NCBI RefSeq assembly: GCF_050717635.1
Contig: NZ_JBOITO010000013.1
Location: forward strand, 558,001-622,000
DNA: 64,000 nt
Direction of reading: 5' to 3'
Source of the DNA: Clostridium_AD sp050717635
Lineage (GTDB): Bacteria; Bacillota; Clostridia; Clostridiales; Clostridiaceae
The notes beneath the pieces are model-generated. The model was not told where the DNA came from. It was given only the letters and a program-made list of their open reading frames with translations, and made no database searches. This document shows positions 33,558 through 42,177 of this stretch, in pieces. Each line of letters starts with the position of its first letter. The stretch's first letter is position 1. A program made the position numbers and the translations under genes.

Positions 33558-33817
33558 ACGTGAAGAAAATTATGATATTATGGATACCTTTGGATGTAGT
33601 GGACAAGGTGGGATGAGAAGATCACGTAAAACTAATGCATTAGTACTTGTATCTAATCATTTTAAATCCATCTATGACGATAGATGGTATGGTGACATAT
33701 TTCACTATACAGGAATGGGACAGAATGGTGATCAAAGTTTAGAGTTTATGCAAAATAAAACTTTAAATTAATCAAGAGCTAATGGTGTAAATGTACATTT
33801 ATTTGAAGTGTTTGAAA
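33550..33817 (+). pseudogene. Fragment of an SRA (YDG) domain restriction protein
   Basis: The readable part GCSGQGGMRRSRKTNALVL, DDRWYGDIFHYTGMG and GDQSLEFMQNKTLN is the start of an SRA/YDG modified-cytosine-binding domain, as found in SRA-HNH endonucleases. A TAA at 33769-33771 stands where homologues have a glutamate. The frame then continues SRANGVNVHLFEVFE and ends without the rest of the domain or an HNH part. Both ends and the frame are lost. It overlaps the end of mcrC, so it was probably a further gene of the island. Confidence 0.8.
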
Positions 33818-33844
33818 TGGACAAAAGATGGACAAAACAAAGAA

Positions 33845-33885
33845 AAGAGCATTTAGGAATATTCTTCCTAAATGCTCTTAACCTT
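33845..33885 (+). terminator. Terminator at the end of the McrBC island
   Basis: AAGAGCATTTAGGAA pairs with TTCCTAAATGCTCTT over 15 bases around TATTC. The T-tail on the plus strand is weak (AACCTTTT). On the minus strand the stem would follow the tRNA-Leu gene and is followed by TTTCTTTGTTTTG, so it may terminate the tRNA. Confidence 0.75.
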
Positions 33886-33894
33886 TTAAACAAC

Positions 33895-33981
33895 TGGTGC
33901 CGGAGGCGGGAATCGAACCCGCACGGTTGTTACACCTCTGGATTTTGAGTCCAGCGCGTCTGCCAGTTCCACCACTTCGGC
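33895..33981 (-). tRNA. tRNA-Leu (CAA)
   Basis: The minus strand folds as a class II tRNA of 87 bases with encoded CCA. The anticodon stem is CTGGA/TCCAG with loop CTCAAAA, the T-arm GCGGG-TTCGATT-CCCGC, and a GGT/ACC variable stem is present. The acceptor stem GCCGAAG/CTCCGGC has an A-C mismatch at pair 5-68. Its 3' end points to the accessory island. Confidence 0.95.
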
Positions 33982-34127
33982 ATGTCTGACAAAATAATTT
34001 TAACATAGATTTATTATTATTGCAACAGTTAAAAAGATATATACCAATATTTCAAGAGATAATATCAAAAATTAAATGGAAACAGCGGTTTTTACATAGA
34101 AATAATGAAATTTATAGAGGGATTTTG

Positions 34128-34198
34128 AAAATAACATTAGCTTAGATATTTGCTAATGTTATTTTCTGTTGTTATAACACAATATAAACTGTTATAAT
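34128..34198 (+). promoter_or_regulatory. Hairpin and promoter upstream of polA
   Basis: AAAATAACATTAGC and GCTAATGTTATTTT form a 14-bp hairpin at 34128-34165. It is followed by TTGTTA (34169-34174), 18 bases and TATAAT (34193-34198). The rest of the 33982-34283 gap holds nothing recognisable. Confidence 0.55.
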
Positions 34199-34283
34199 AG
34201 AACATATAATGAGGTCGAAAATTTAAACGAAAATTAAGTAGTGTAATATATTAAGTAAAACTATTAGAAAGAAGGGATTTACC

Positions 34284-36899
34284 ATGTCTAAGGAAAGATT
34301 ATTAATTTTGGATGGGCATAGTCTTATGTATAGAGCCTTTTATGCTTTACCAGCCCTAACAAATTCAGATGGAATATACACCAACGCGGTTTATGGCTTT
34401 ACGGGTATGCTTTTAAAGATGAAAGAGGAGTTTAAGCCAGATTATATCGTTACAACTTTTGATAGGAAGGCACCTACTTTTCGTCATGAAGAATATAAGG
34501 ACTATAAGGCAGGACGAAAGAAAATGCCTGATGAGATGAAAGGACAGTTTCCTATAGTTAGAGATCTTTTAGAGAAAATGGCTATAGATATTTTTGAGTT
34601 AGATGGATATGAAGCTGATGATTTAATAGGAACATTATCTGTATTTGCAGAAGCAAAGGGACTTGAAGTGTTCATAGTAACAGGAGACAGAGATGCACTT
34701 CAGCTTGCAACAGACAATGTTAAAATTGTAATAAACAAAAAAGGAATGTCTGAAAAAGAAATTTATGATAGAAAGCGTATGATAGAGGACTATGGAGTAA
34801 CCCCTACGGAATTTATTGATGTAAAGGGACTAATGGGTGATGCTTCGGATAATATACCAGGTGTACCAGGAATTGGTGAGAAAACTGCTTATAAGCTTAT
34901 TAAAGAGTATAAGAGTATCGAAAATGTTCTAATGAATATTGATAAACTTAGTGGTAAAAAGCTTATTGAGAATTTAACAACTTATAGTGAACAGGCTATT
35001 TTTAGTAAGAAGTTAGCTACTATTATTACTTGCGTACCTATGGAAATGGATTTAGAATCAATTAAATCAAAAGACAAATATGATGTGCGTGCTGTAAAAG
35101 ATTTATTCTACAAATTACAATTTAAATCACTAATAGATAAAATACCAGATGATGAAGATTCAATTGAAGAAGTATTTTCTGCTAATTTCACAGTTGTGGA
35201 TAAGCTAGAAATACTCTTAGAACTTGTGGATAAAATTAAAGATACGGTTTATATATTATTTGATATTAAAGACGCTAATGTGTTTTCAAAAATTAGCGTA
35301 GACAACATATACGTTAACTATAATGAAGAAAATTATTGCATTGTGATCAAGGATTTATTTGAAGAAGACAAAGAAAAAACTATAAATTATTTGAAAATTA
35401 TTCTTGAGGATAACAATATTAAAAAGGTATGTCATTCTATTAAAAATGCATATACTGCTCTTAATAGAGAAGGTATTGTACTCTGTGGTGTGAAATTCGA
35501 TACAGAAATCGCAGCCTATTTGCTGGATTCAGCTAAAAGTGAGTACAGCTTAGAAACTCTTATTGAAACCAACCTTAGAATCAGTATTACGGGGGAAGGT
35601 AATGAAAAAGGGATCAATAAAGTGGCTCTATTAAAAAGAATTTATGACATTTTAGAAGTGAAGATTCAGGAGTACGATATGGGAGAACTTCTATCCACCG
35701 TAGAGCAACCACTAACAGAAGCTATATCATATATGGAATCAGAAGGTTTTACAATAGACAAGGATAAATTATCCGAATTAGGTGTTAAGTTTGCCATAGA
35801 TATAAAGGAAATGGAAAGCACTATTTATGAATTATCTGGGGAAGAATTTAATATCAAATCTCCAAAGCAATTAGGAAAGATATTATTTGAGAAATTAGAT
35901 TTACCTGTTATAAAGAAAACAAAAACGGGATACTCAACTAATGCAGAAGTATTAGAGGCCTTAGTTGATAAACATCCTATTATTAAAGAAATCACTCGCT
36001 ATAGAGGACTTACAAAGATTTTTTCTACTTATATAGAGGGTCTACAAGCAGTAATTGATACAGATTCTAGAGTACATTCCAACTTTACTCAAACAGTTAC
36101 AACAACAGGAAGGCTATCAAGTACGGAACCTAACTTGCAAAATATTCCCATAAGAAATGAAATGGGTAGAGCTATAAGACGTGTGTTTATACCTCATAAT
36201 GATCAGTGTGTTATTTTATCTGCGGATTATTCACAGATAGAGCTTAGAGTCCTTGCTCATATAGCAGGTGATGAAAATTTAACCCAGGCTTTTATTAACC
36301 ATGAGGATATTCATACAAGAACTGCTTCAGAAGTATTTAATGTACCTATGGAAGAGGTTACATCCCAAATGAGAAGTAATGCTAAAGCTGTAAACTTTGG
36401 AATAGTATATGGTATTGGAGAATTTAGCTTAGCTAAGGATATAAATGTATCTAGAAAAGAAGCTAAAACCTATATAGAAAGCTATTTTGCAAGATATCCA
36501 AATGTTAAAAAGTATATGGAAGATATAGTAGTTGAAGCTGAAAAGAATAGTAGCGTTTCTACAATTTTGAATAGAAGAAGATTTATATTTGAAATAAATT
36601 CATCCAATAAAATTGTACAGTCTTTTGGAAAAAGGCTTGCAATGAATACGCCTATTCAAGGTAGTGCGGCAGATATTATTAAACTGGCCATGGTAAATGT
36701 ATTCCATAAATTAAAAGAAGAAGGGTTAAAGAGCACATTAATTCTTCAAGTACACGATGAATTAATATTAAATGTATACAAGGATGAACTTGAACGAGTT
36801 GAGAATTTGGTTAAAGATCAGATGGAGAATGTTATTAAACTTTCAGTTCCTCTAGAAGTAGAAATAAGTGTTGGAGATACTTGGTATGAAGCTAAGTAA
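34284..36899 (+). CDS. polA: DNA polymerase I
   Basis: This 871-residue enzyme fills gaps and removes primers. The 5' nuclease domain (about 1-290) shows VTTFDRKAPTFRHEEYKDYKAGR and GLMGDASDNIPGVPGIGEKTA. The 3'-5' exonuclease domain seems inactive, since LFDIKDANVF lacks the DxE pair. The polymerase domain has DYSQIELRVLAH (about 648), the fingers segment RSNAKAVNFGIVYG and QVHDELIL (about 824). Lack of proofreading residues is common in Gram-positive Pol I. ATG follows GAAGGGATTTACC. Confidence 0.97.
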   Translation: MSKERLLILDGHSLMYRAFYALPALTNSDGIYTNAVYGFTGMLLKMKEEFKPDYIVTTFDRKAPTFRHEEYKDYKAGRKKMPDEMKGQFPIVRDLLEKMAIDIFELDGYEADDLIGTLSVFAEAKGLEVFIVTGDRDALQLATDNVKIVINKKGMSEKEIYDRKRMIEDYGVTPTEFIDVKGLMGDASDNIPGVPGIGEKTAYKLIKEYKSIENVLMNIDKLSGKKLIENLTTYSEQAIFSKKLATIITCVPMEMDLESIKSKDKYDVRAVKDLFYKLQFKSLIDKIPDDEDSIEEVFSANFTVVDKLEILLELVDKIKDTVYILFDIKDANVFSKISVDNIYVNYNEENYCIVIKDLFEEDKEKTINYLKIILEDNNIKKVCHSIKNAYTALNREGIVLCGVKFDTEIAAYLLDSAKSEYSLETLIETNLRISITGEGNEKGINKVALLKRIYDILEVKIQEYDMGELLSTVEQPLTEAISYMESEGFTIDKDKLSELGVKFAIDIKEMESTIYELSGEEFNIKSPKQLGKILFEKLDLPVIKKTKTGYSTNAEVLEALVDKHPIIKEITRYRGLTKIFSTYIEGLQAVIDTDSRVHSNFTQTVTTTGRLSSTEPNLQNIPIRNEMGRAIRRVFIPHNDQCVILSADYSQIELRVLAHIAGDENLTQAFINHEDIHTRTASEVFNVPMEEVTSQMRSNAKAVNFGIVYGIGEFSLAKDINVSRKEAKTYIESYFARYPNVKKYMEDIVVEAEKNSSVSTILNRRRFIFEINSSNKIVQSFGKRLAMNTPIQGSAADIIKLAMVNVFHKLKEEGLKSTLILQVHDELILNVYKDELERVENLVKDQMENVIKLSVPLEVEISVGDTWYEAK

Positions 36900-36926
36900 G
36901 CCAAAGCTTAGAAGTGGGGGCAGAAA

Positions 36927-37544
36927 ATGTTAAAGGTTGGAATAACAGGTGGGATAGGTAGTGGAAAGAGCACGGTAACTAATATGATAAAAAGCAAGTG
37001 CTTTCCAATTGTTGATGCAGATATTGTATCTAAAGAGGTTTTTATATTATACCCTGAGGTAATTAGTCAAATTAAAGAGGAATTTGGGTGTAATTTCTTT
37101 GGCGAAAATGATAAACTTATGCGTAAAGAGTTTGGAAATTATATATTTAAGAGCGAAGTTCGAAGAAAAAAACTTGAAAATATAATGATGCCTTTTATAT
37201 TGTGTGAAATACACCAAAGAATAAAAAAACTAGAAGAAAATAATTGTAAATTGTGTTTTTTAGATGCACCTACTTTAATAGAAAACAACTTACATACTGT
37301 TATGGACCAAAATATATTAGTGTGGGTAAGCAGAGAAGTACAAATTCAGAGGGTTATGAGTAGAGATACTTTAAAAATAGAGCGTGTAATGGATAGAATT
37401 AGAGCTCAAATGCCAATAGATGAAAAGAAGAAGTTTGCGGATTTTATTATTGATAATGAAGGAAGCCTTCAAGACACGAAGTTACAACTAGATTTTATTA
37501 TTACACAGTTGGAAAGGTTAAATGTGAAAAGTTATGAAATTTAA
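36927..37544 (+). CDS. coaE: Dephospho-CoA kinase
   Basis: The last enzyme of coenzyme A synthesis phosphorylates dephospho-CoA. The P-loop GITGGIGSGKST is at residues 5-16, followed by IVDADIVSKEV and the FLDAPTLIE and RDTLKIERVMDRIRAQM lid segments. The 205-residue length is normal. It lies 28 bases after polA and overlaps the next gene by 11 bases, so it is in one operon with them. Confidence 0.95.
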   Translation: MLKVGITGGIGSGKSTVTNMIKSKCFPIVDADIVSKEVFILYPEVISQIKEEFGCNFFGENDKLMRKEFGNYIFKSEVRRKKLENIMMPFILCEIHQRIKKLEENNCKLCFLDAPTLIENNLHTVMDQNILVWVSREVQIQRVMSRDTLKIERVMDRIRAQMPIDEKKKFADFIIDNEGSLQDTKLQLDFIITQLERLNVKSYEI

Positions 37545-38094
37545 AAAGATTATAAAATTTTTGTTCTTAATTTTGTTTATAGTTATATTACTAAATATAA
37601 AAAGTATTTTTAAATACTTTTACCCAGTAAAATATGAAAATCATATAATAGTGTATTCACAAAGGTATGATGTAGACCCTTATTTAGTTGCAGCTGTAAT
37701 TAGGGCAGAAAGCAATTTCAAGGAGGAGGCTGTTTCTCATATGGATGCTAGTGGACTTATGCAGATTATGCCTGAAACGGCACTATGGATTGCTGAGAGT
37801 ATGAAATTAAACAATTTTAAGGTGGAAAAATCATATGACCCTGAAATTAATATTGCTATGGGCTGTTGGTATTTAAACTATTTAAACAATGAATTCGATG
37901 GGAATATAGACTTGGTTTTGGCAGCCTATAATGGTGGACCAGGAAATGTTCAAAAGTGGCTTAAGGATAGTGAGCTTTCAAAGGATGGGAAGACAATAGA
38001 CAATATACCATTTGAAGAAACAGATAAATATGTAAAAAAGGTAAAGACAAATTATAATATTTATTTAAAGCTATACAATGATAAACTTCAGTAA
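37534..38094 (+). CDS. Membrane-anchored lytic transglycosylase (Slt-type)
   Basis: The 186-residue protein has an N-terminal anchor (IIKFLFLILFIVILLNI) and a goose-lysozyme/Slt domain. The catalytic glutamate is in AAVIRAESNF (about residue 59), followed by GLMQIMPETA and AAYNGGPGNVQKW. It cleaves peptidoglycan to anhydro-muropeptides. ATG 37534 lies inside the coaE end. Confidence 0.93.
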   Translation: MKFKKIIKFLFLILFIVILLNIKSIFKYFYPVKYENHIIVYSQRYDVDPYLVAAVIRAESNFKEEAVSHMDASGLMQIMPETALWIAESMKLNNFKVEKSYDPEINIAMGCWYLNYLNNEFDGNIDLVLAAYNGGPGNVQKWLKDSELSKDGKTIDNIPFEETDKYVKKVKTNYNIYLKLYNDKLQ

Positions 38095-38109
38095 ATCAGA
38101 AAAAAATTA

Positions 38110-38139
38110 TTGACAGTTCACACAAAACTAATATATAAT
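38110..38139 (+). promoter_or_regulatory. Promoter of tRNA-Leu (AAG)
   Basis: TTGACA (38110-38115), 18 bases and TATAAT (38134-38139) match consensus fully and lie 65 bases before the tRNA. Confidence 0.8.
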
Positions 38140-38203
38140 AAATCTTGTAGTTGTAAGGGCATATGACTATGAGATTAATTATCCTTTAGGTTAAGTAATA
38201 TTT

Positions 38204-38285
38204 GCGAGAGTGGCGGAATGGCAGACGCGCATGTTTAAGGGACATGTGGGAGACCGTACGGGTTCAAGTCCCGTCTTTCGCACCA
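38204..38285 (+). tRNA. tRNA-Leu (AAG)
   Basis: The sequence folds as a class II tRNA of 82 bases with CCA encoded. The acceptor stem is GCGAGAG/CTTTCGC, the anticodon stem CATGT/ACATG with loop TTAAGGG (anticodon AAG), and the T-loop GGTTCAAGTCC. Confidence 0.93.
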
Positions 38286-38314
38286 TAAATTTATAATCTA
38301 GAGCCAGAAAAGAT

Positions 38315-38340
38315 AGAAGTAGAAATACTTCTTTTTTTTT
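38315..38340 (+). terminator. Terminator after tRNA-Leu (AAG)
   Basis: AGAAGTA and TACTTCT pair around a GAAA tetraloop and are followed by eight T. Confidence 0.85.
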
Positions 38341-38428
38341 GCCTAAAAATATTATAAAAGTAAGTATCAAAACAATGATTTCAGCATAAATTGGTAATGT
38401 ATTAGTAATATGGAAAATAGGGAGGGAA

Positions 38429-38884
38429 ATGATGAAGGTAGATTACAGAAATATTGAGGATATAGAGGATAAAGAAGATTATGAAATGGTCCCATTAGAA
38501 TCTATAATGCAGGGATTTAATCAAATGGGTATGGACCCCAATATGGGTATGGACCCATGGATGGGAATGGAACGATTTAATAACGAGGGTATTTTTATGA
38601 ATGGTTCGGGTCCAATGGGTATGCCATATGCAGATGTAGATATGCGTGATTATGAGGATTATGGGTTAAGTGAACAAAACATGTATGAAGATAGAAAACC
38701 GTATGATCATGGATATAATAAGTATAATCCTAAACACAATGATGTTGATTCCATTGTAAGAAAGATGGAGAGGTATAATCCTGAAATATTTAGAATGCTT
38801 ACTAGATGTGGCATACATTATGCAGGTGCAGTGGGACTAGTTAAAAGAATTGTTAGACTTGCATTTATGTATAGAGATGAATAA
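38429..38884 (+). CDS. Met/Asp/Gly-rich protein of unknown function
   Basis: This 151-residue protein starts at ATG 38429 or 38432 after GGGAGGG. Residues about 28-65 are an MGMDP repeat-rich stretch (MGMDPNMGMDPWMGM). The middle is Y/D/N-rich and the C-terminal 45 residues look folded (VDSIVRKMERYNPEIFRMLTRCGIHYAG). The composition recalls spore-coat or spore-assembly proteins, but that is only a resemblance. The gene stands alone between a tRNA terminator and its own terminator. Confidence 0.7.
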   Translation: MMKVDYRNIEDIEDKEDYEMVPLESIMQGFNQMGMDPNMGMDPWMGMERFNNEGIFMNGSGPMGMPYADVDMRDYEDYGLSEQNMYEDRKPYDHGYNKYNPKHNDVDSIVRKMERYNPEIFRMLTRCGIHYAGAVGLVKRIVRLAFMYRDE

Positions 38885-38933
38885 AGGACAATCAGAATTT
38901 AACATAAAAGAGTAAAGTTATTTGATTATAAAG

Positions 38934-38967
38934 TAATCCTGTAGAAATTTACAGGGTTATTTTTTAT
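38934..38967 (+). terminator. Terminator after the Met-rich protein gene
   Basis: TAATCCTGTA pairs with TACAGGGTTA around GAAATT and is followed by TTTTTTATT. Confidence 0.85.
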
Positions 38968-39072
38968 TGTATTTTAATAATTAAAAATTGAATTTTAAAT
39001 TTATAATGAAGGAAATTTGAAAGTAACGTAGAATTTAGTTATACAAGAAGTGTAAAATCGAAGAGGTGTAAT

Positions 39073-39588
39073 ATGTTTAATATAGATATTGTGTCCCAGG
39101 ATGTTAGCATTGTTAATGTAGAAAAAGAAGATATCTACAAAATTGAAAAATGGATTAATAATCAACGAGTTCTTAGCATAGCTGCTAAAAAAAATTATAG
39201 TGTTAAGGAATTCTATGAAAGATATTTAGAGTATTACGTTAGCGAGGGAGAGTATTTTGTTAAAGTGTTATTTGGCGGTGAGATTATAGGTATTATAAAG
39301 GGTAGAATAGAATTTAAAAACCCAAATGAAGTCTGGATTATGTGTTATTTAATAGAATTTAAATTATATGGTACGGATATTGCTACATCAATTATTAATA
39401 AATTTTTAACACATTTATATGAAAATTATGGAATGCGTAATTTTTATACTTTTGTTTCGGTTAATAATAAAGAGATGCTGGAATTATGGGAAAATAATGA
39501 TTTTGAGATAAGTAGAGTAACAAGTAATTTTCTAGAAGTGGATGGCAAAGATAAGGATATTTTAATTCTAAAAAAAACGATTTCATAA
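39073..39588 (+). CDS. GNAT family N-acetyltransferase
   Basis: The 171-residue protein has the GNAT order: an N-terminal strand and helix (VEKEDIYKIEKWINNQ), strands EYFVKVLFGGEIIGIIKGRIEF and NEVWIMCYLIEFKLYGTDIATSIIN, and a final NNKEMLELWENNDFEISRVTSNF. It transfers acetyl from acetyl-CoA to an unknown acceptor. An AGAGGTG site precedes ATG 39073. It appears to be a single gene. Confidence 0.8.
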   Translation: MFNIDIVSQDVSIVNVEKEDIYKIEKWINNQRVLSIAAKKNYSVKEFYERYLEYYVSEGEYFVKVLFGGEIIGIIKGRIEFKNPNEVWIMCYLIEFKLYGTDIATSIINKFLTHLYENYGMRNFYTFVSVNNKEMLELWENNDFEISRVTSNFLEVDGKDKDILILKKTIS

Positions 39589-39668
39589 GAATAAAGTGTA
39601 TTGGTCGTCGCATATATTGGTAAAGTAAACACAATAATAACTTCGGAAGCTTTCGAGGGGGTTATCAA

Positions 39669-40289
39669 ATGAATATTTTAAAATCTAACCTGGTTAGAAT
39701 GGTGATTTTTGCATTATCAATTGGAATTTGTTTGAGCTTGGAAATTGGAGTGGTAAAAGCAGATGTGGCCATCAAAGAACAAACACAAGGGGTTATACGC
39801 GTTGCAACGCTTAAAACGGATAAGGTTATTAAAGTGCCAGCTAGAATTGTAGAAAAAAAGAAAAAGGAAACGGAAAAAATATTATCAAGAGGTGAAACTT
39901 TATCAGAATCCATATCCACAGGTGGTAGAAGTGATTTGATTTCTTATGCTTATAGTCTTATAGGAAGACCGTATGTATGGGGAGCAGAAGGACCTAGCTG
40001 CTTTGATTGTTCAGGCTTTACAATGTATATTTATAAGGAATTTGGAGTGGATTTACCGCATTATACAGGATCTCAAATAGGGCAGGGAAGTTCAGTATCA
40101 AGAGAAAATCTAAAACAAGGGGATTTGATTTTTTTTAATACGGATGGGAAAGTATCACACGTTGGTATTTATGTAGAGAATGGAGATTTTATCCATGCAT
40201 CTTCAGGAAGTAAAAAAGTTACGGTGAGTAATTTAAGCCAAAGCTATTACAATACAAGATTCGTTGGTGCAAGACGAATATTTAATTAG
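39669..40289 (+). CDS. Secreted NlpC/P60 (C40) peptidoglycan peptidase
   Basis: The 206-residue protein has a signal peptide (MNILKSNLVRMVIFALSIGI, cleavage near VVKADVA), a short linker and a C-terminal NlpC/P60 domain. The catalytic cysteine is in SCFDCSGFTMYIY (about residue 117) and the histidine in VSHVGIYVENG, with a second polar residue in FIHASSG. It cuts stem-peptide bonds in the cell wall. The ribosome site is GAGGGGG. Confidence 0.93.
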   Translation: MNILKSNLVRMVIFALSIGICLSLEIGVVKADVAIKEQTQGVIRVATLKTDKVIKVPARIVEKKKKETEKILSRGETLSESISTGGRSDLISYAYSLIGRPYVWGAEGPSCFDCSGFTMYIYKEFGVDLPHYTGSQIGQGSSVSRENLKQGDLIFFNTDGKVSHVGIYVENGDFIHASSGSKKVTVSNLSQSYYNTRFVGARRIFN

Positions 40290-40402
40290 GTATAATATAT
40301 TTTGTTTTCTTATTCTAAAATCAACTTTTAATTAATAATATTTTAAATAAGGCAGCTAAAAAAAGAAAGCCTTAAGATATATATAAGTTAGGGGATGTTT
40401 AA

Positions 40403-41137
40403 GTGAGATATACTAGATATAATTATAAACCACCTAGGAAAAGTAGTAATTTTATGATCATCATTATATTGACATTAATAACAGCTATTATTCTTGGCAC
40501 GCTTATTTCAAAGATATTACCTAAAAATACTACTGGGAATAGTGTAACTGATAATAAAACTAAAATAAACTCAGAAGATAAGGTAAGCCCAAATAAAGAG
40601 GGAACAGATGCTTCTAAGGTTAATTCTACAAGCAATAGTGGTAATTATGTAGCAATACAATGTGGTGCTTTTGGAGACATGGGAAAAGCTTTAGATTTGA
40701 AAAATAGTTTGATGAGGTTTGGTACACCATTTATTGTTGAAGAAGATAAAGTTAATAAAGTATTGTTTGGTATTTATCCAGCTGATTCTATTGATAGCAT
40801 TACAAAGGTGCTTACTGAAAACAAAATAGATTATTTTAAAATTAAAATGGGACTTACTGCAAAGGACTCAACAGGTGCACAAACTAATGAAATGGTAAGT
40901 GCACAAATTAAAATATTAAATAGGCTCTCAGAAAAAGATGCTAGTTGGTATGATACAGTGGAACTTAAAAAATGGCTTCTTTCTTTAGAGGGTGCTGAAG
41001 AAAAAAGTGAAAATTATAAGGATATGACAGTAATAAAAGCATATTTAACTGCCTTACCTGCGGAGTTTAAAAAAGAAAAAACGGAGGAAGGGTATATATA
41101 TATCTATAAATTTATTAAAAAACTAAGTGCAATATAG
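40403..41137 (+). CDS. SPOR-domain membrane protein
   Basis: GTG 40403 after AGGGGATG opens a 244-residue protein. A cytoplasmic basic start is followed by a membrane helix (FMIIIILTLITAIILGTLI), an N/K/S-rich linker and a SPOR-like domain (YVAIQCGAFGDMGKALDLKNSLMRFGTPFIVEEDKVNKVLFGIYP, about residues 83-128). SPOR domains bind denuded glycan strands at division sites. The last 80 residues are helical and unassigned. Confidence 0.8.
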   Translation: MRYTRYNYKPPRKSSNFMIIIILTLITAIILGTLISKILPKNTTGNSVTDNKTKINSEDKVSPNKEGTDASKVNSTSNSGNYVAIQCGAFGDMGKALDLKNSLMRFGTPFIVEEDKVNKVLFGIYPADSIDSITKVLTENKIDYFKIKMGLTAKDSTGAQTNEMVSAQIKILNRLSEKDASWYDTVELKKWLLSLEGAEEKSENYKDMTVIKAYLTALPAEFKKEKTEEGYIYIYKFIKKLSAI

Positions 41138-41140
41138 ATA

Positions 41141-41178
41141 AAATACAAATGGATTATTTAAATCCATTTGTATTTTTT
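41141..41178 (+). terminator. Terminator after the SPOR-domain gene
   Basis: AAATACAAATGGATT pairs with AATCCATTTGTATTT around ATTTA and continues into a T-run. Confidence 0.92.
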
Positions 41179-41318
41179 TGGCCTAGTTGTTGGTGAACAC
41201 CTTCTATAGTAACGAAGTGTAATTATAAACATTTCTTGAATAATGGTTTATCTACTTGTTTATAGTCTTATTCAATGTTAAAATGTATGAGATATATAAG
41301 TAAAGTGGGGGATGTAAT

Positions 41319-41579
41319 TTGAAAAGTTCAGAAAAGAAAAATTCATACTTTGTTTTTTTTATGCTGATAGGTGCTATTTCTGGAAGTTTAATAGGTGAAC
41401 TATTGGGACAGAATATAAATGCACTTGCATTTTTGAAGAATACATATACCATAGGAATGAGTACGCCAATGCTTATAGATCTTAAAGTGTTATCAGTAAC
41501 TTTCGGTTTGAATTTTAATGTTAACATTATGTCTATTATAGGCATTGTTTTGGCAATAATACTATATAGAAAATATTAG
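41319..41579 (+). CDS. DUF4321 family membrane protein
   Basis: TTG 41319 after GTGGGGGATG gives an 86-residue protein with two membrane helices (SYFVFFMLIGAISGSLIGELLG and VNIMSIIGIVLAIILY). The GELLGQ turn and the NVNIMSIIG end fit DUF4321, a small clostridial family often found just before maf and radC. Function is unknown. It is 10 bases from maf, so it is in the operon that runs on to the mre genes. Confidence 0.8.
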   Translation: MKSSEKKNSYFVFFMLIGAISGSLIGELLGQNINALAFLKNTYTIGMSTPMLIDLKVLSVTFGLNFNVNIMSIIGIVLAIILYRKY

Positions 41580-41589
41580 GAGTGATGTA

Positions 41590-42165
41590 GTGAATATTAT
41601 TTTAGCTTCTGCGTCAGAACGTAGAGCGGAACTTTTAAAAAAAATAACAAGTAATTTCAAGATAAAAGCAAGTGAGTTTGAAGAAAGTGACATACCATTT
41701 TCAGGCAGTTGTAGTGACTACGTTATGGCACTTGCAAGAGGAAAGGCTATGGATATAACAAGCTCTGTGAAAAAACCAGCTGCTATAATAGGGTGTGATA
41801 CTGTAGTTTACTTTAAGGGTGAAGTGCTGGGAAAGCCTAAAGATAATGAGGAAGCTTTTAAAATGCTCAGTGCTTTAAGTGGAAATATACATGAGGTATA
41901 TACAGGAGTTGCAGTGATAAATACTGAAACTCAAGAAATTTCTACTGAATATGTTCGCACAGAAGTGAAATTTTCAAAACTATCTGAGGAAGAAATAAAC
42001 AATTACATAGAAACAGGAGAGCCTTTTGATAAAGCCGGAGCTTACGGAATACAAGGTGCAGCATCTTTATTTGTTGAAGAGGTAAAGGGTTGTTATTATA
42101 ATGTGGTGGGGTTACCGGTAAATAAATTGTACTTTATGTTAAGGGAGATGGGGGTCAATCTATAA
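41590..42165 (+). CDS. maf: Maf nucleotide pyrophosphatase
   Basis: GTG 41590 follows TAGGAGTGATGTA. The 191-residue protein has the Maf signature ILASASERRAELLK at the N-terminus, GCDTVVYFKGEVLGKP in the middle and EPFDKAGAYGIQGAASLFVEEVKG. Maf hydrolyses non-canonical nucleoside triphosphates and is linked to septum arrest. It is followed by radC 12 bases later. Confidence 0.96.
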   Translation: MNIILASASERRAELLKKITSNFKIKASEFEESDIPFSGSCSDYVMALARGKAMDITSSVKKPAAIIGCDTVVYFKGEVLGKPKDNEEAFKMLSALSGNIHEVYTGVAVINTETQEISTEYVRTEVKFSKLSEEEINNYIETGEPFDKAGAYGIQGAASLFVEEVKGCYYNVVGLPVNKLYFMLREMGVNL

Positions 42166-42177
42166 AGGAGTTGTTTT

